Position numbers and translations under genes: made by a program
Shown here: positions 28,916-39,201 of the stretch, in pieces
Layout of the letters: each line of letters opens with the position of its first letter
Numbering within the stretch: the first letter of the stretch is position 1
Notes under the pieces: generated by a model
What the model saw: the letters and a program-made list of their open reading frames with translations, nothing else
Told to the model about the DNA's origin: nothing
Databases searched by the model: none
Assembly: GCF_017922435.1 (NCBI RefSeq)
Contig: NZ_VDEZ01000001.1
Location: 1,426,001-1,490,000 of the forward strand
From: Thalassospira sp. ER-Se-21-Dark
Lineage (GTDB): Bacteria > Pseudomonadota > Alphaproteobacteria > Rhodospirillales > Thalassospiraceae
Reading direction: 5' to 3'
DNA length: 64,000 nucleotides

Positions 28916-30295
28916 TCAGAGCATCCCTTCGGACTTGGCCCAATCAAGCGCCCGGTCAAGCGCACGGCCCAGGCGGGCGTGGATTTCACGCACGTCATCC
29001 TCGGTCACGATCAGCGGTGGGCAGAGTGCGACCGTGTCATAGACGTTGCGGCAAATAAGCCCTTCCTCGGCGGCAAGGGCCACGACCTTGGCGGCAACCG
29101 TGCCCGGTTTGCCAAACGGCTGTTTGGTTTTTTTGTCTGCCATTTCCAGACCCGCAATCAGGCCGACACCGCGAATTTCGCCGATCAACGGATGATCGGC
29201 AAAGGCGCGCAAACCATCCTGGAACATCGGCTCCAGGCGTTTGGCATTGCCCATCAAATCGCGTTCTTCGATGATATTGAGGTTTTCCAGACCAACCGCA
29301 CAGGCAACCGGATGTCCGGTGCCGGTAAAGCCGTGGCCGAAATTGCCAAGCTTGGCGGTGTTGTCGGCAATCGCGTTATAGACCTTGTCATTCACCACAA
29401 TCGCGGCAAGCGGCATGTAGGACGAGGTCAGCTGTTTGGATGTCACCAGAATGTCCGGCGTGAAGCCATATTTTTCACAGCCAAAACGGGCACCAGTCCG
29501 GCCGAAACCGTTAATGACTTCGTCGGAAACGACCAGAATGTCGTACTTGTGGCAGATTTCAACCACACCCGGCCAGTAACCTTCCGGCGGCGTCATCACA
29601 CCACCTGCACCCATCACCGGTTCGCCAATAAAGGCCGCGATGGTTTCCGGGCCTTCGGCAAGGATGGTGTCTTCAAGTTCCTTTAAAAGGCGCGCGGTGA
29701 ATTCGCTCTCGGACTCGCCCTCTTCGCCATAACGCCAGAAATGCGGGCAGCTCAGATGCGTCACCGGAATGGCCGGAAGGTCAAAGTCCTTCTGGTTGCC
29801 GGCAAGCCCGGTCAGCGAGCCCGATGCAATCGTAATCCCGTGATAGGCCTTGGTGCGCGACAGGAACTTCTTCTTTTCCGGACGGCCCAAACCGTTATTG
29901 AGGAACCAGGCCATCTTGACGACGGTGTCGTTGGCTTCCGACCCGGAATTGGTAAAGAACACGCGGTTCAGGCCTTCGGGCGTCATTTCCACCAGCTTTT
30001 CGGCCAGACGGATCGATGGCTCGTGCGCCTTGTGCGCAAAGCTGTGGTAATAGGGCAGGCGTTTAAGCTGCGCATAGGCGGCATCGGCCAGACGGGTTTC
30101 AGAAAAACCAACCGCAACCGACCAAAGCCCGGCAAGACCTTCGATATATTCCTTGCCTTCGCTGTCGGTGACGCGGGCGCCATTGCCCTCGGCCATGATC
30201 ATCGGGCCCTTTTCTTCGTGCAGTCGCATATTGGTGTATGGATGCATCGAATGTGCGATGTCGGACATGTGGAGCGAATTCGGCCGATGGTTCAT
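28916..30295 (-). CDS. Class III (omega) aminotransferase
   Basis: A 459-residue pyridoxal-phosphate transaminase. The Schiff-base lysine is Lys287 (LVTSKQLTSSY); Asp258/Glu259 in VVSDEVINGFGRTG bind the cofactor; TNSGSEAND at 115-123 binds its phosphate. The family uses omega-amino groups such as those of putrescine, beta-alanine or taurine with pyruvate or 2-oxoglutarate. ACGGGAG precedes the ATG. It lies 100 bp downstream of the deacetylase-like gene on the same strand, and the pairing of an amine transaminase with an acetylpolyamine-type amidohydrolase suggests amine catabolism. The exact amine is inference. Confidence 0.9.
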   Translation of the reverse strand: MNHRPNSLHMSDIAHSMHPYTNMRLHEEKGPMIMAEGNGARVTDSEGKEYIEGLAGLWSVAVGFSETRLADAAYAQLKRLPYYHSFAHKAHEPSIRLAEKLVEMTPEGLNRVFFTNSGSEANDTVVKMAWFLNNGLGRPEKKKFLSRTKAYHGITIASGSLTGLAGNQKDFDLPAIPVTHLSCPHFWRYGEEGESESEFTARLLKELEDTILAEGPETIAAFIGEPVMGAGGVMTPPEGYWPGVVEICHKYDILVVSDEVINGFGRTGARFGCEKYGFTPDILVTSKQLTSSYMPLAAIVVNDKVYNAIADNTAKLGNFGHGFTGTGHPVACAVGLENLNIIEERDLMGNAKRLEPMFQDGLRAFADHPLIGEIRGVGLIAGLEMADKKTKQPFGKPGTVAAKVVALAAEEGLICRNVYDTVALCPPLIVTEDDVREIHARLGRALDRALDWAKSEGML

Positions 30296-30397
30296 GTGAA
30301 ACTCCCGTTCTGATGATGAGGCCCTGATATGGGGCGGCCATTTTGTTCTGCAGTATATGCGGTTGCGATCAAACCCGCCATTGGTGGCTGATGCGGG

Positions 30398-31444
30398 TCA
30401 GTTTCTCTCAAGTGCGGGTATTTTTGCGCCCAAATAACCCGAAAGAAAAGATGTCAGCGACGTGGTCAGTGATGGTGTCAGATATCCACCCTCTTGCACA
30501 ATAACCGTCGGATAGCCCGCCGCAGCAATTTTTTCACCGGCACGACGCAGTCCGTCCCAACTTACTTTCATGCCAAGCAACGGGTCATCTTCGTGGGTAT
30601 CAAGCCCAAGGCTGAGAACCAGCGCACCGGGATTGAATTGGGCAATACGGTCAAGGGCGGTGTCAATCGCGGCAAGCCATGCTGCGTCTGTGGTGGTGCG
30701 AGGCAGGGGCAGATTAAGATTATATCCGTCGCCGTTCCCTGTGCCGGTCTCGTGGGCAAAGCCGGTAAAGAACGGGTAATAGTCCGTGGGGTCGGCATGG
30801 ATGGAGGCGGTCAGGACATCGCCCCGATCATAAAAGATATCCTGCGTGCCGTTGCCATGATGGACATCGATATCAAATATCGCGACGCGATCATGTGCGG
30901 TGCGCAGGCGTGCAGCCGCAATGGCGGCATTATTCAAAAGGCAATGACCGGCGGCAATTTCGGCACTGGTGTGATGGCCCGCCGGCCGACACAGCGCATA
31001 GGCCTTGTCATCGCCCGCCAGCACAGCATCGGTTGCGGCAATGGCGCAATCGGCGGCACGGAGGGCCGCCTGCCAGCTATTCTGGCCAATCGGGGCCGAC
31101 GTATCGCCCATATGCCAGCCCGCCCGGGCCAGAATGGTGTGCGGATAGGATGATGTTGCGGCACGCGGAAAGACGTTGGGCACGACTTCCGGGCCCGCAT
31201 CGGGCTGTTTTTGCCATTCATCCCACGCCGTTTCGAGGAACTTTAAGAACCGCTTGGTATGAACGGTTTCAAGGGCTGCCATCGGGGCGCGTCCGGGCTC
31301 GGTTACCGACAGGGAAAGCGCATCAAGACCAGCCAGCAAAAGCTTGGCGCGTTCGGCCTGTTCGGCATTGCGCTGGATCTTGCCATAGGTCAGCCGAAAA
31401 ATCGGATCGTGTGTTTCGGTCTCTGGGGCGTAGAAGCATTTCAT
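30398..31444 (-). CDS. Histone-deacetylase-family amidohydrolase (acetylpolyamine deacetylase-like)
   Basis: A 348-residue zinc amidohydrolase of the arginase/deacetylase fold. Catalytic His157-His158 lie in RPAGHHTS; the zinc ligands are Asp193 and His195 in DIDVHHGNGT and Asp282 in SLGLDTHEDDP. The overall pattern (KCFYAPETETHDP start) matches bacterial acetylpolyamine amidohydrolases that remove acetyl groups from acetylputrescine and related amines. Its ATG overlaps the GntR stop by four bases, so it is co-translated with its likely regulator, and it is followed by the class III transaminase. Other amide substrates remain possible. Confidence 0.88.
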   Translation of the reverse strand: MKCFYAPETETHDPIFRLTYGKIQRNAEQAERAKLLLAGLDALSLSVTEPGRAPMAALETVHTKRFLKFLETAWDEWQKQPDAGPEVVPNVFPRAATSSYPHTILARAGWHMGDTSAPIGQNSWQAALRAADCAIAATDAVLAGDDKAYALCRPAGHHTSAEIAAGHCLLNNAAIAAARLRTAHDRVAIFDIDVHHGNGTQDIFYDRGDVLTASIHADPTDYYPFFTGFAHETGTGNGDGYNLNLPLPRTTTDAAWLAAIDTALDRIAQFNPGALVLSLGLDTHEDDPLLGMKVSWDGLRRAGEKIAAAGYPTVIVQEGGYLTPSLTTSLTSFLSGYLGAKIPALERN

Positions 31445-32145
31445 GTCGACGTTTTGCCTTCTTCCAGAAGGCGGAACTGATCGATCACGATGCGTTGCGC
31501 CTCCGAAATGTGGTAGCGGATCGCCGAAACGGCCTTGGTGGCATCGCGTGCCCGTAGGGCTTCAAGAATCGGTTCGTGTGTTTCTGCAATGCGGGTCGGA
31601 TCGTCATATAACTGCCCGATCAGCATGATGCTGAACTCGGTTTCTATGGCGACCTGTTCGAACACCTGCAGGAATTTCGGGTTGTCGCTGCCAGTACACA
31701 TCAGCCGGTGAAACTGCATGTCGGCCTCGACCTGGGTGAAAATATCAGCCTCTTCGGTGGCAACCCGGTGAAGCTCGGCCACCTGTGCGCTCAGGGCTTC
31801 CTCGATCTCGTCGTTCCAGTTCTGCACCAGACGTTCGACCACGGCCGTCTCAATCGCCAGTCGCAACTCATACAGATCATTGAGCGCCTTTATCGAAATC
31901 TGACGCACAAAAAATCCCCGGTTCGGCTCGGACCTCACCAGTCCCGAACTTTCAAGCAACCTCGCCGCTTCACGGACCGGTGCCCGGCTGACCCCCAATT
32001 CGCGGGCAACAACCGATTCGGATAGCCGCGCACCCGGTGCGAGCTTTCCGCTGACGATTGCTTTGCTCAGCAACTTGGCAACCCGCTGGACGAGCCCTTC
32101 ACGGTCAATCTGTTGGAAGCCGGAGGACGGCTGTGTCTGTGTCAT
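31441..32145 (-). CDS. GntR family regulator, FCD subfamily
   Basis: A 234-residue repressor. The N-terminal winged helix (about 15-80) has LGVSRAPVREAARLLESSGLV, the GntR recognition helix, and the all-helical FCD ligand domain follows with the metal-binding Asp and His residues of that group. It is first in a leftward operon with the amidohydrolase and divergent from the aldolase-ABC-amidase operon. A palindrome ATTGTCGACAAT of the FCD operator type lies between the two. It probably responds to an acid or amine released by this pathway. Confidence 0.9.
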   Translation of the reverse strand: MTQTQPSSGFQQIDREGLVQRVAKLLSKAIVSGKLAPGARLSESVVARELGVSRAPVREAARLLESSGLVRSEPNRGFFVRQISIKALNDLYELRLAIETAVVERLVQNWNDEIEEALSAQVAELHRVATEEADIFTQVEADMQFHRLMCTGSDNPKFLQVFEQVAIETEFSIMLIGQLYDDPTRIAETHEPILEALRARDATKAVSAIRYHISEAQRIVIDQFRLLEEGKTST

Positions 32146-32247
32146 ATGTAAGCCCGCAGAAGGTGGATTTGAATTCTTTGAATTAAGCCCGCAACAGACG
32201 CCAAAGAAAGATGCATGACTCCGGTCAGTCTAGGCAACGAATTGTAG

Positions 32248-32259
32248 ATTGTCGACAAT
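32248..32259. promoter_or_regulatory. FCD-GntR operator ATTGTCGACAAT
   Basis: A perfect 12-bp palindrome in the 188-bp divergent region. FCD regulators commonly bind TTGT-n(1-3)-ACAA. Position fits repression of both operons; assignment to the adjacent regulator is inferred. Confidence 0.65.
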
Positions 32260-32333
32260 TTACTTGACTGCGCCGGGATCATCCCGCAGCCTTGAAGCAA
32301 TCAAAAAAGCGACATAACGAAAGGGCGGCATTA

Positions 32334-33104
32334 ATGCGCGATGCTAAGAGTGATCAGTCGATATCCGAAATCCGCCGCGATCTGGCTGCGGCCTATCGGT
32401 TGATCGCGCTCGAGGGCATGGATGACGGCATCTACACCCATATTTCCGCACGGCTCCCGTCCGGACCGGGGGGCGAGCAACGCTTTCTGCTCAATCCGTT
32501 CGGTCTGCGGTTTGACGAAGTCACCGCGGCCAATCTGGTAACCGTCGATGAAACCGGTGCCGTGATTGACGACCCCTATGGTGCGGGGGTGAATGCCGCT
32601 GGCTTTACCATCCATTCGGCCGTTCACATGGCGCGCCACGATGCGGTTTGTGTGCTCCATACCCACACGGTGGCGGGTGTGGCGGTTTCATCAAATCAGG
32701 AAGGACTGCTGCCGCTCAATCAATGGTCGGCACAGTTTTACGACCGGATTGCCTTCCACGACTACGAAGGCATTGCGCTTAATCTTGAGGAACGCGCCCG
32801 CATTGTTGCCGATCTCGGCGACAAATCGGTGATGTTGCTGCGCAATCACGGAACGTTGCTTTTGGGCCGCTCGGTGGCCGAGGCGGTCAAGCTGGCCTTG
32901 AACCTTGAACGGTCCTGCAAGGCGCAGGTTGCCGCGCTGGGGATGGGCCTGACCCCGGTTGTGCTCGGCCATGACGTTGCCGAACATACGGCCTCCCAAT
33001 ACCAGTCGATGTACGATTCTTATGAACAAAAGGGCAAACCAGACCCGGAATGGGCCGCCCAACTGCGCCGGCTTGATGCCAGCGCCCCGGGTTACCTCGG
33101 GTAA
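32334..33104 (+). CDS. Class II aldolase/adducin family protein (copy 2)
   Basis: A 256-residue paralogue of the protein at 4647-5435. HTH metal ligands are at 109-111 and the third His is in the RNHG motif near 170. The position of the catalytic aldolase glutamate is Gly90, as in copy 1. AAAGGG lies ahead of the ATG at 32334, which was preferred to a start at 32292. It is the first gene of the rightward catabolic operon under the GntR site. A perfect hairpin GGTTACC-TCG-GGTAACC spans its stop codon (33090-33106). Confidence 0.85.
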   Translation: MRDAKSDQSISEIRRDLAAAYRLIALEGMDDGIYTHISARLPSGPGGEQRFLLNPFGLRFDEVTAANLVTVDETGAVIDDPYGAGVNAAGFTIHSAVHMARHDAVCVLHTHTVAGVAVSSNQEGLLPLNQWSAQFYDRIAFHDYEGIALNLEERARIVADLGDKSVMLLRNHGTLLLGRSVAEAVKLALNLERSCKAQVAALGMGLTPVVLGHDVAEHTASQYQSMYDSYEQKGKPDPEWAAQLRRLDASAPGYLG

Positions 33105-33203
33105 CCTGTGCACCTGGGTCACGCCTGTGGCCTTTGGCTAAACAAAACGTGGTAACACCAATAAAAACAAGAACCTAAATGCAAAACACAATCAGGGAAT
33201 GCT

Positions 33204-34751
33204 ATGAAATATTTAAAGGTGACTACTTTTCTCATCGCCGCCGCCCTGGCCTCGCCAGTGGCGGCACAGGAAGCTGGCGGTCGGCTTGATATCGTTGTTC
33301 AGCCCGAACCACCGGGACTGATGCTCGGCCTCGTGCAAAACGGCCCGACCCAGCTTGTCGCAGGCGATATCTATGAAAGCCTGCTGCGCTATGACAGCGA
33401 CCTGACCCCGATGCCGAGCCTGGCCAAAAGCTGGGAAATCTCCGACGACGGTCTGACCTACACCTTCAAGCTTAATGAAGGTGTCAAATGGCATGACGGC
33501 GAAGATTTCACCGCCGATGACGTTGTCTTTTCCGCGGACGTTTTCCTGCGTGAAACCCATGCGCGTCTGCGTGCGTCGCTGGCCTATGTCGAAAGCATCA
33601 CCGCCCCGGATCCGATGACGGTTGTCTTCAAACTCAAAGAACCGTTTGGTCCGTTCATCAACGCCTTTGAAAACGGCACCATGCCAATCGTGCCCAAGCA
33701 CATCTACGAAGGTACTGACTTCGCCAACAACCCGGCGAACGCCACCCCGATTGGCACGGGTCCGTTCAAGTTCAAGGAATGGGTCAAGGGCAGCCACATT
33801 CATCTCGTCAAGAACGAGGACTACTATGTCGATGGCCTGCCCTATCTCGATGAAGTCTTTTACCGTGTGATCCCGGATGCTGCGGCGCGTGCGGTGGCGT
33901 TTGAAACCGGCGAAGTTGATGTTCTGCCGGGCGGTTCAGTTGAAAACTGGGATATCCCGCGTTTGGCCGAAATGGATGGTGTGTGTGTCACCGAAAAGGG
34001 CTGGGAATTCCTCGCGCCGCTGGCTTGGATGTGGCTTAACAACCGCGAAGGTCCGACCGCCAACGAGAAGTTCCGTCAGGCTGTCATGTACGCCATGGAT
34101 CGTGAATTCATGCGCGATGTGGTCTGGAACGGCTTTGGCAAGGTTGCGACCGGCCCGATTGCGTCGAGCACCAATTTCTATTCCGATGACGTGACCATTT
34201 ATGATCACAACCCGGACAAGGCCAAGGAACTTCTGGCCGAGATGGGTTATGACGGTGAGCCGGTCAGCATCCTGCCGCTGCCATATGGCGAAACCTGGCA
34301 ACGCTGGGCCGAGGCCGTCCGTCAGAATCTCAGCGAAGTCGGCATCAATGTCGAAATCGACAGTGCCGATGTCGCGGGCTGGAACGAAAAAACGTCCCAG
34401 TGGGATTACGACATGGCCTTCACCTATCTCTATCAGTACGGTGATCCGGCCCTTGGTGTTTCGCGCAACTATACCGCCGATCGCATCAAGAAAGGCAGCC
34501 CGTGGAACAATGTCGAAGGCTATGAAAACCTGGCACTCGATGAAAAATGGGCCGCTGCTGCGACGATGGTAACACCCGAAGAACGCGAAGCAGCCTATGC
34601 CGAAATCCAGAAGGAAATCGTCGATGACGTTCCTGTCGCCTGGATGCAGGAACTGACCTTCCCGACGATCTACCGTTGCAACGTCAATGATCTGGTGACC
34701 ACGGCCATCGGTGTGAATGACGGTCCGCGTAACGCCTGGATCAAGAAGTAA
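33204..34751 (+). CDS. ABC importer substrate-binding protein, family 5
   Basis: A 515-residue periplasmic binding protein of the DppA/OppA group. A signal peptide spans about 1-21 (MKYLKVTTFLIAAALASPVAA) with no lipobox. The family signature lies in YTFKLNEGVKWHDGEDFTADDVVFS, and PIGTGPFKF follows. It delivers peptides, opines or nickel-like ligands to the permeases encoded next. CAGGGA precedes the ATG. A strong hairpin after the stop may allow more binding protein than permease. Ligand unknown; nearby amidase and deacetylase suggest an amide or acylated amine. Confidence 0.92.
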   Translation: MKYLKVTTFLIAAALASPVAAQEAGGRLDIVVQPEPPGLMLGLVQNGPTQLVAGDIYESLLRYDSDLTPMPSLAKSWEISDDGLTYTFKLNEGVKWHDGEDFTADDVVFSADVFLRETHARLRASLAYVESITAPDPMTVVFKLKEPFGPFINAFENGTMPIVPKHIYEGTDFANNPANATPIGTGPFKFKEWVKGSHIHLVKNEDYYVDGLPYLDEVFYRVIPDAAARAVAFETGEVDVLPGGSVENWDIPRLAEMDGVCVTEKGWEFLAPLAWMWLNNREGPTANEKFRQAVMYAMDREFMRDVVWNGFGKVATGPIASSTNFYSDDVTIYDHNPDKAKELLAEMGYDGEPVSILPLPYGETWQRWAEAVRQNLSEVGINVEIDSADVAGWNEKTSQWDYDMAFTYLYQYGDPALGVSRNYTADRIKKGSPWNNVEGYENLALDEKWAAAATMVTPEEREAAYAEIQKEIVDDVPVAWMQELTFPTIYRCNVNDLVTTAIGVNDGPRNAWIKK

Positions 34752-34757
34752 CATTGT

Positions 34758-34782
34758 GGGCGGACCGGTTGCCGGTCCGCCC
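34758..34782 (+). promoter_or_regulatory. Intra-operon hairpin after the binding protein gene
   Basis: Perfect 11-bp stem GGGCGGACCGG / CCGGTCCGCCC with a TTG loop, followed by CCTTCTTTTCC, between the binding protein and permease genes. This can stabilise the upstream mRNA or partly terminate transcription. Confidence 0.75.
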
Positions 34783-34844
34783 CCTTCTTTTCCTGATTGC
34801 CCGCGTTCAGGCGGGATTTCAATTACGGGATGCAACGGGGACCT

Positions 34845-35822
34845 ATGACCATATTCGCTGTCGTGGTGTCGCGGCTATCCAAGGCTATTCTGACCTTGCT
34901 GGCCATTGCGATTCTGAACTTTTTCCTCATCCATGCCGCGCCGGGTGACCCGGCTGTCGTGCTGGCCGGTGAAGCCGGTGCCGCTGACGAACAGATGATC
35001 GAACAGCTGCGCGAACGCTTTGGCCTTGATCAGCCGCTTTATGTCCAGCTTGGCAAATATGTCGCCGGTATTGTGCAACTTGATCTTGGCTATTCCTTCC
35101 GCCAGGGCGCACCTGTGGCCGAACTCATTGCCGATCGGTTGCCGGCAACCTTGCTGCTGACATTAACCGCCTTTGTCGTGTCGCTGGTGTTGGGCATCGC
35201 CTTTGGGGTTGCCGCCGCTGCACGTGTTGGTAAGCCGTCTGATACCGTCCTGACCACGATGGCGCTTTTATTCTATGCAACGCCGCTATATTGGCTAGCC
35301 CTTATGGCGGTTCTGGTGTTTTCCGTATGGTTTGGATGGCTGCCGGGCTTTGGCTATGAAACAGTCGGGGCGAACTATACTGGTCTGGAGCGCGTCCTTG
35401 ATATTGGCAGCCACCTGATCTTGCCAGCCCTGACACTGGGTCTGTTCTTTACTGCGGTCTATATGCGCATGGCGCGTGCCTCGATGCTTGAAGTCTCGCA
35501 GCTTGATTTCGTCAAAACCGCCAAGGCCAAGGGCCTGTCGGATGCGGTCATTCGCCGTCGTCACATCCTGCGCAACGCCATTTTGCCGGTGGTGACCCTG
35601 GCCGGCTTGCAGGCCGGTCAACTTGTCGGCGGGGCAGTTCTGACCGAAACGGTCTTTGCTTGGCCCGGTATTGGACGCCTGATGTTCGAAAGCCTGGCTG
35701 CACGTGACTACAACACGATTTTGGGCGTGTTCCTTGTCTCGGCGGCCATGGTCATCCTGTTCAACATCGTGACCGACATTGTCTATCGCATTGTCGATCC
35801 CCGTATCGGAGCCCGTAGCTGA
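34845..35822 (+). CDS. ABC importer permease, DppB-type
   Basis: A 325-residue inner membrane protein with six predicted transmembrane helices. The N-terminal helix and APGDPAVVL segment are typical of DppB/OppB; the cytoplasmic EAA-type loop reads RASMLEVSQLDFVKTAKAKG. ATG at 34845 follows ACGGGGAC; a longer frame from 34797 lacks support. It forms the channel with the DppC-type permease that follows by two bases. Confidence 0.92.
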   Translation: MTIFAVVVSRLSKAILTLLAIAILNFFLIHAAPGDPAVVLAGEAGAADEQMIEQLRERFGLDQPLYVQLGKYVAGIVQLDLGYSFRQGAPVAELIADRLPATLLLTLTAFVVSLVLGIAFGVAAAARVGKPSDTVLTTMALLFYATPLYWLALMAVLVFSVWFGWLPGFGYETVGANYTGLERVLDIGSHLILPALTLGLFFTAVYMRMARASMLEVSQLDFVKTAKAKGLSDAVIRRRHILRNAILPVVTLAGLQAGQLVGGAVLTETVFAWPGIGRLMFESLAARDYNTILGVFLVSAAMVILFNIVTDIVYRIVDPRIGARS

Positions 35823-35823
35823 C

Positions 35824-36657
35824 ATGTGGAAACGTTTCAGAAGCAATATGGGCGCCATGATCGGTGTCGTCTTGCTGATCTCCGTGATCGTCATCGCCCT
35901 GATCGCCCCCTTGATCTTCTCCGATGGGCCTTGGCAGATGGTTCAACGCCCGTTCCTGGCACCTTTCGCCGTTGATGGTTTGCCCTTGGGCACAGATACA
36001 CTGGGCCGTAATGTGGCAGCCCAACTGGCCTATGGCGCGCGGGTTTCCCTTCTGGTCGGGCTGGTTTCGACCGTGGTTGCCTTGCTGATCGGTGTGCCGT
36101 TGGGCGCCTTGGCCGGGTTCTATGGTGGCTATGTCGATGAAGGTGCGATGCGCTTCACCGAGTTTTTCCAGACCATCCCGAACTTCGCGCTCGCCATCGT
36201 GCTGGTGGCGATCTTTGAACCAACATTGACCTCCATCACCATTGCGATTGCCATTGTCAGTTGGCCGCCCGTCGCCCGTCTTGTCCGTGCCGAAGTGATG
36301 TCGGTGCGCACGCGTGAATTTGTCGATGCGGCGCGTCTGGCGGGGCTTTCAAAACCGCGCATCCTGATCCAGCAGGTGCTGCCAAACACCGTCTCGCCAA
36401 TCATTGTCATGGCATCGCTGATGGTCGCGACTGCGATCCTGCTTGAAAGCTCGCTCTCGTTCCTGGGGCTTGGCGATCCAAACGCGATGTCATGGGGCTA
36501 TATGATCGGGGCTGCCCGTACTGTCATCCGCACAAGCTGGTGGCTCAGCTTCTTCCCTGGCATTGCCATCGTGATCACCGTTTTGGCGCTCAACCTGATC
36601 GGTGAGGGGCTCAATGATGCCTTCAATCCGCATCTGTCGCGAAAGGGCAAAGCATGA
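35824..36657 (+). CDS. ABC importer permease, DppC-type
   Basis: A 277-residue permease with six predicted helices. The [10 protein letters not shown] motif near the N-terminal periplasmic loop and the EAA loop [20 protein letters not shown] are characteristic of DppC/OppC. The ATG at 35824 lies one base after the upstream stop; its own stop overlaps the ATPase gene by ATGA. It pairs with the DppB-type protein to form the transmembrane channel. Confidence 0.92.
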   Translation: MWKRFRSNMGAMIGVVLLISVIVIALIAPLIFSDGPWQMVQRPFLAPFAVDGLPLGTDTLGRNVAAQLAYGARVSLLVGLVSTVVALLIGVPLGALAGFYGGYVDEGAMRFTEFFQTIPNFALAIVLVAIFEPTLTSITIAIAIVSWPPVARLVRAEVMSVRTREFVDAARLAGLSKPRILIQQVLPNTVSPIIVMASLMVATAILLESSLSFLGLGDPNAMSWGYMIGAARTVIRTSWWLSFFPGIAIVITVLALNLIGEGLNDAFNPHLSRKGKA

Positions 36658-38273
36658 GTGCGACACTGACAATTGAACGGCTGACAATCGGCCTGCCCGA
36701 GGGTGCAGATCGCCCCTTCGCGGTCGAAAATGTCAGCTTTGACATCGACAAGGGACAGATCCTTTGCGTGGTGGGCGAATCCGGCTCTGGCAAGTCAATG
36801 ACGGCCAATGCCCTGATGGGGCTGCTGCCCCAGGGGGTAGAGGTCAAATCAGGCCGGGCCATGTTCGAAGCCCGCGATGTCCTGCGCCTGCCCGAAGTTG
36901 AAAAGCAGGCCCTGCGCGGTGCCCAGATCGCCATGATCTTTCAGGAACCGATGACCGCACTCAACCCGTTGATGCGCATCGGTGATCAGATTTCCGAGGT
37001 GTTCGCGGCACACGGTCTTTATACCCAATCCGAACGCCGCAAACGCGCATTGGACCTTGTCCGCGAAGTCGGGCTTCCCGATCCGGAAAAAATCATCCGC
37101 GCCTATCCGTTCCAGCTTTCAGGTGGGCAACGCCAACGCGCGATGATTGCCATGGCATTGGCGTTGGAGCCCAAACTCCTGATCGCCGATGAACCGACAA
37201 CCGCCCTTGATGTCACCACCCAGGCACAGATCCTGAAGCTTATTCTCGATCTGCGCAAAAAGCGCGGCATGGCCGTGATGTTCATCACCCATGACTTTGG
37301 TGTGGTCGCCGAAATTGCCGATCAGGTGATTGTCATGCGCGAAGGCAAGGTTGTTGAACGCGGTGATGCGGCATCGGTTCTTGATAACCCACAGCACGAC
37401 TATACCAAACGTCTGCTCGATGCCATTCCGACCGGAAAACTTCCGGAGGCACGCGAACTGAGCAATACACCGGCGCTTGAAATCAAAAACCTGCGCAAAA
37501 CTTTCCGGACGGGTGGTGGCTTGTTCAAACCCGTACGTGAAGTTCATGCGGTCGATGATGTCTCGCTTACGGTGGCCCGCGGCGAGGTGCTGGGGCTTGT
37601 CGGCGAGTCCGGGTCGGGCAAGTCGACATTGGGTCGCACGGCAGTTCGGCTGGTGACGCCGGATGGTGGTCACGTCATGGTTGGCGGCGTTGATCTGGCC
37701 GCACTGTCCGAGGAAGAACTCCGCCGTCAGCGCAACAAGGTCCAGATGGTTTTTCAGGATCCCTATGCCTCGCTTAATCCGCGCCAACGGATCATGAGTG
37801 CGCTGACAGATGGGCCGATCAACCGTGGCGTGCCCAAGGAAAAGGCCCAAGCCAAGGCAAAGGAACTGCTCGAAATCGTTGGCCTGGGTGCCGATGCCGC
37901 CATGCGCTATCCGCACGAGTTTTCCGGCGGGCAACGTCAACGCATCGGGATTGCCCGCGCACTTGCCATGGAACCGGAACTGATCATTGCCGATGAAGCT
38001 GTGTCTGCACTTGATGTGTCGATCCAGGCACAGGTGCTTGATCTGCTGCGCGATTTGCGCGAACGCCTGTCTTTGTCGATCCTGTTCATCACCCATGATT
38101 TGCGGGTCGCGGCACAGCTGTGTGATCGCATTGCAGTGATGCAAAAGGGCAAGCTGGTTGAAATTGGCCGGGTCGATGAAATCTTCCTGTCGCCCAAACA
38201 GGAATATACCCGTCAACTTCTCGCCGCCGTTCCCGGTGCGGACTGGGCCCAAACCGAAGAAGTGCCAGCATGA
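36654..38273 (+). CDS. ABC importer ATPase, DppD-DppF fusion
   Basis: A 539-residue protein with two full nucleotide-binding domains. Walker A motifs GESGSGKS lie at 41-48 and 317-324; signatures [15 protein letters not shown] and [15 protein letters not shown] follow, each with its Walker B ([24 protein letters not shown]). Each half ends with the oligopeptide-transporter C-terminal extension. The usual separate D and F subunits are thus one polypeptide, powering the peptide-type importer encoded upstream. Overlaps both neighbours by ATGA. Confidence 0.95.
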   Translation: MSATLTIERLTIGLPEGADRPFAVENVSFDIDKGQILCVVGESGSGKSMTANALMGLLPQGVEVKSGRAMFEARDVLRLPEVEKQALRGAQIAMIFQEPMTALNPLMRIGDQISEVFAAHGLYTQSERRKRALDLVREVGLPDPEKIIRAYPFQLSGGQRQRAMIAMALALEPKLLIADEPTTALDVTTQAQILKLILDLRKKRGMAVMFITHDFGVVAEIADQVIVMREGKVVERGDAASVLDNPQHDYTKRLLDAIPTGKLPEARELSNTPALEIKNLRKTFRTGGGLFKPVREVHAVDDVSLTVARGEVLGLVGESGSGKSTLGRTAVRLVTPDGGHVMVGGVDLAALSEEELRRQRNKVQMVFQDPYASLNPRQRIMSALTDGPINRGVPKEKAQAKAKELLEIVGLGADAAMRYPHEFSGGQRQRIGIARALAMEPELIIADEAVSALDVSIQAQVLDLLRDLRERLSLSILFITHDLRVAAQLCDRIAVMQKGKLVEIGRVDEIFLSPKQEYTRQLLAAVPGADWAQTEEVPA

Positions 38274-39175
38274 TTGGCGTTCTGTCTTGTAGCAAAATCG
38301 ATTTGCGGGGCATTTACGGCCCGCATTTTGATGCCCTGGCACCCGAACTGGACCTGCGCCTGCCCGGCGAGATCGACCGGCCCGAAGATGTCAGTTTCAT
38401 GGTCACCTTTGTCCCGGCACCGGACGCCTTTACGCGCTATCCGAATTTGCGTGCGATCTATTCGGTGGGGGCCGGTATTGATGCCATCATGGCGTGCCCG
38501 TCCTTGCCGCCGGGTGTGCCGATCCATCGGGTCGAAGACCCGGATCAGGCGCTTCAGATGGCCGGTTTCGCCACCTTCCATGTGCTTTGGCACCATCGCA
38601 ATATGGGCAATCTTCTTGCCAATCAGAAAATCGGACACTGGGAACGCCAGCTGACCGGGCTATCACCGCGTGCACGGCGCATTGGTGTTCTGGGCTTTGG
38701 TCTGATGGGGCGTGCGGTCGCAAGGGCACTGGTGGCCTTGGGCTACCCGGTCGCAAGCTATTCCCGTTCGGCCCCAAAGGCACCCGAAGACGGGGTAACG
38801 CATTATCGTGATGGGGCGTTTGATGATTTTCTCGCCCAAAGCGACATTCTGATCAATGTGTTGCCGCTCACCGATCAGACCAAGGGACTTTTGGGTGCCG
38901 AAAATCTGGCAAAACTGCCCGATGGTGCCGCCCTGATCCATCTTGGTCGCGGCGGGCAGGTCGATGAAACCGCCCTTGTTGATGCCCTTGATCGTGGGCA
39001 TTTGTCGGGCGCGTCGCTCGATGTGTTTGAAACCGAACCCCTGCCGGCCGGACATCCGCTTTGGCACCATCCCAAGGTTTTCGTCACCCCCCATGTCGCC
39101 AGCATTTGCGAACCAAGGGCGACCGTTCTGTCCATCCGCCGGAACCAGCTTCAGTCCGAGCCGATGACAGCTTAA
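38270..39175 (+). CDS. D-2-hydroxyacid dehydrogenase, GhrA-like (copy 2)
   Basis: A 301-residue paralogue of the enzyme at 5599-6555. Nucleotide-binding GFGLMG at 142-147; catalytic Arg227 (LGRG), Glu256 and His275 (TPHVAS). The substrate domain [10 protein letters not shown] is at 64-73. Unlike copy 1 it lacks the GQGY-like C-terminus. It reduces a 2-oxoacid or oxidises a D-2-hydroxyacid, probably a product of the imported compound. Overlaps the ATPase gene by ATGA. Confidence 0.9.
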   Translation: MIGVLSCSKIDLRGIYGPHFDALAPELDLRLPGEIDRPEDVSFMVTFVPAPDAFTRYPNLRAIYSVGAGIDAIMACPSLPPGVPIHRVEDPDQALQMAGFATFHVLWHHRNMGNLLANQKIGHWERQLTGLSPRARRIGVLGFGLMGRAVARALVALGYPVASYSRSAPKAPEDGVTHYRDGAFDDFLAQSDILINVLPLTDQTKGLLGAENLAKLPDGAALIHLGRGGQVDETALVDALDRGHLSGASLDVFETEPLPAGHPLWHHPKVFVTPHVASICEPRATVLSIRRNQLQSEPMTA

Positions 39176-39201
39176 CCCAAACCCATAAGGTAGCGCCCCA
39201 C

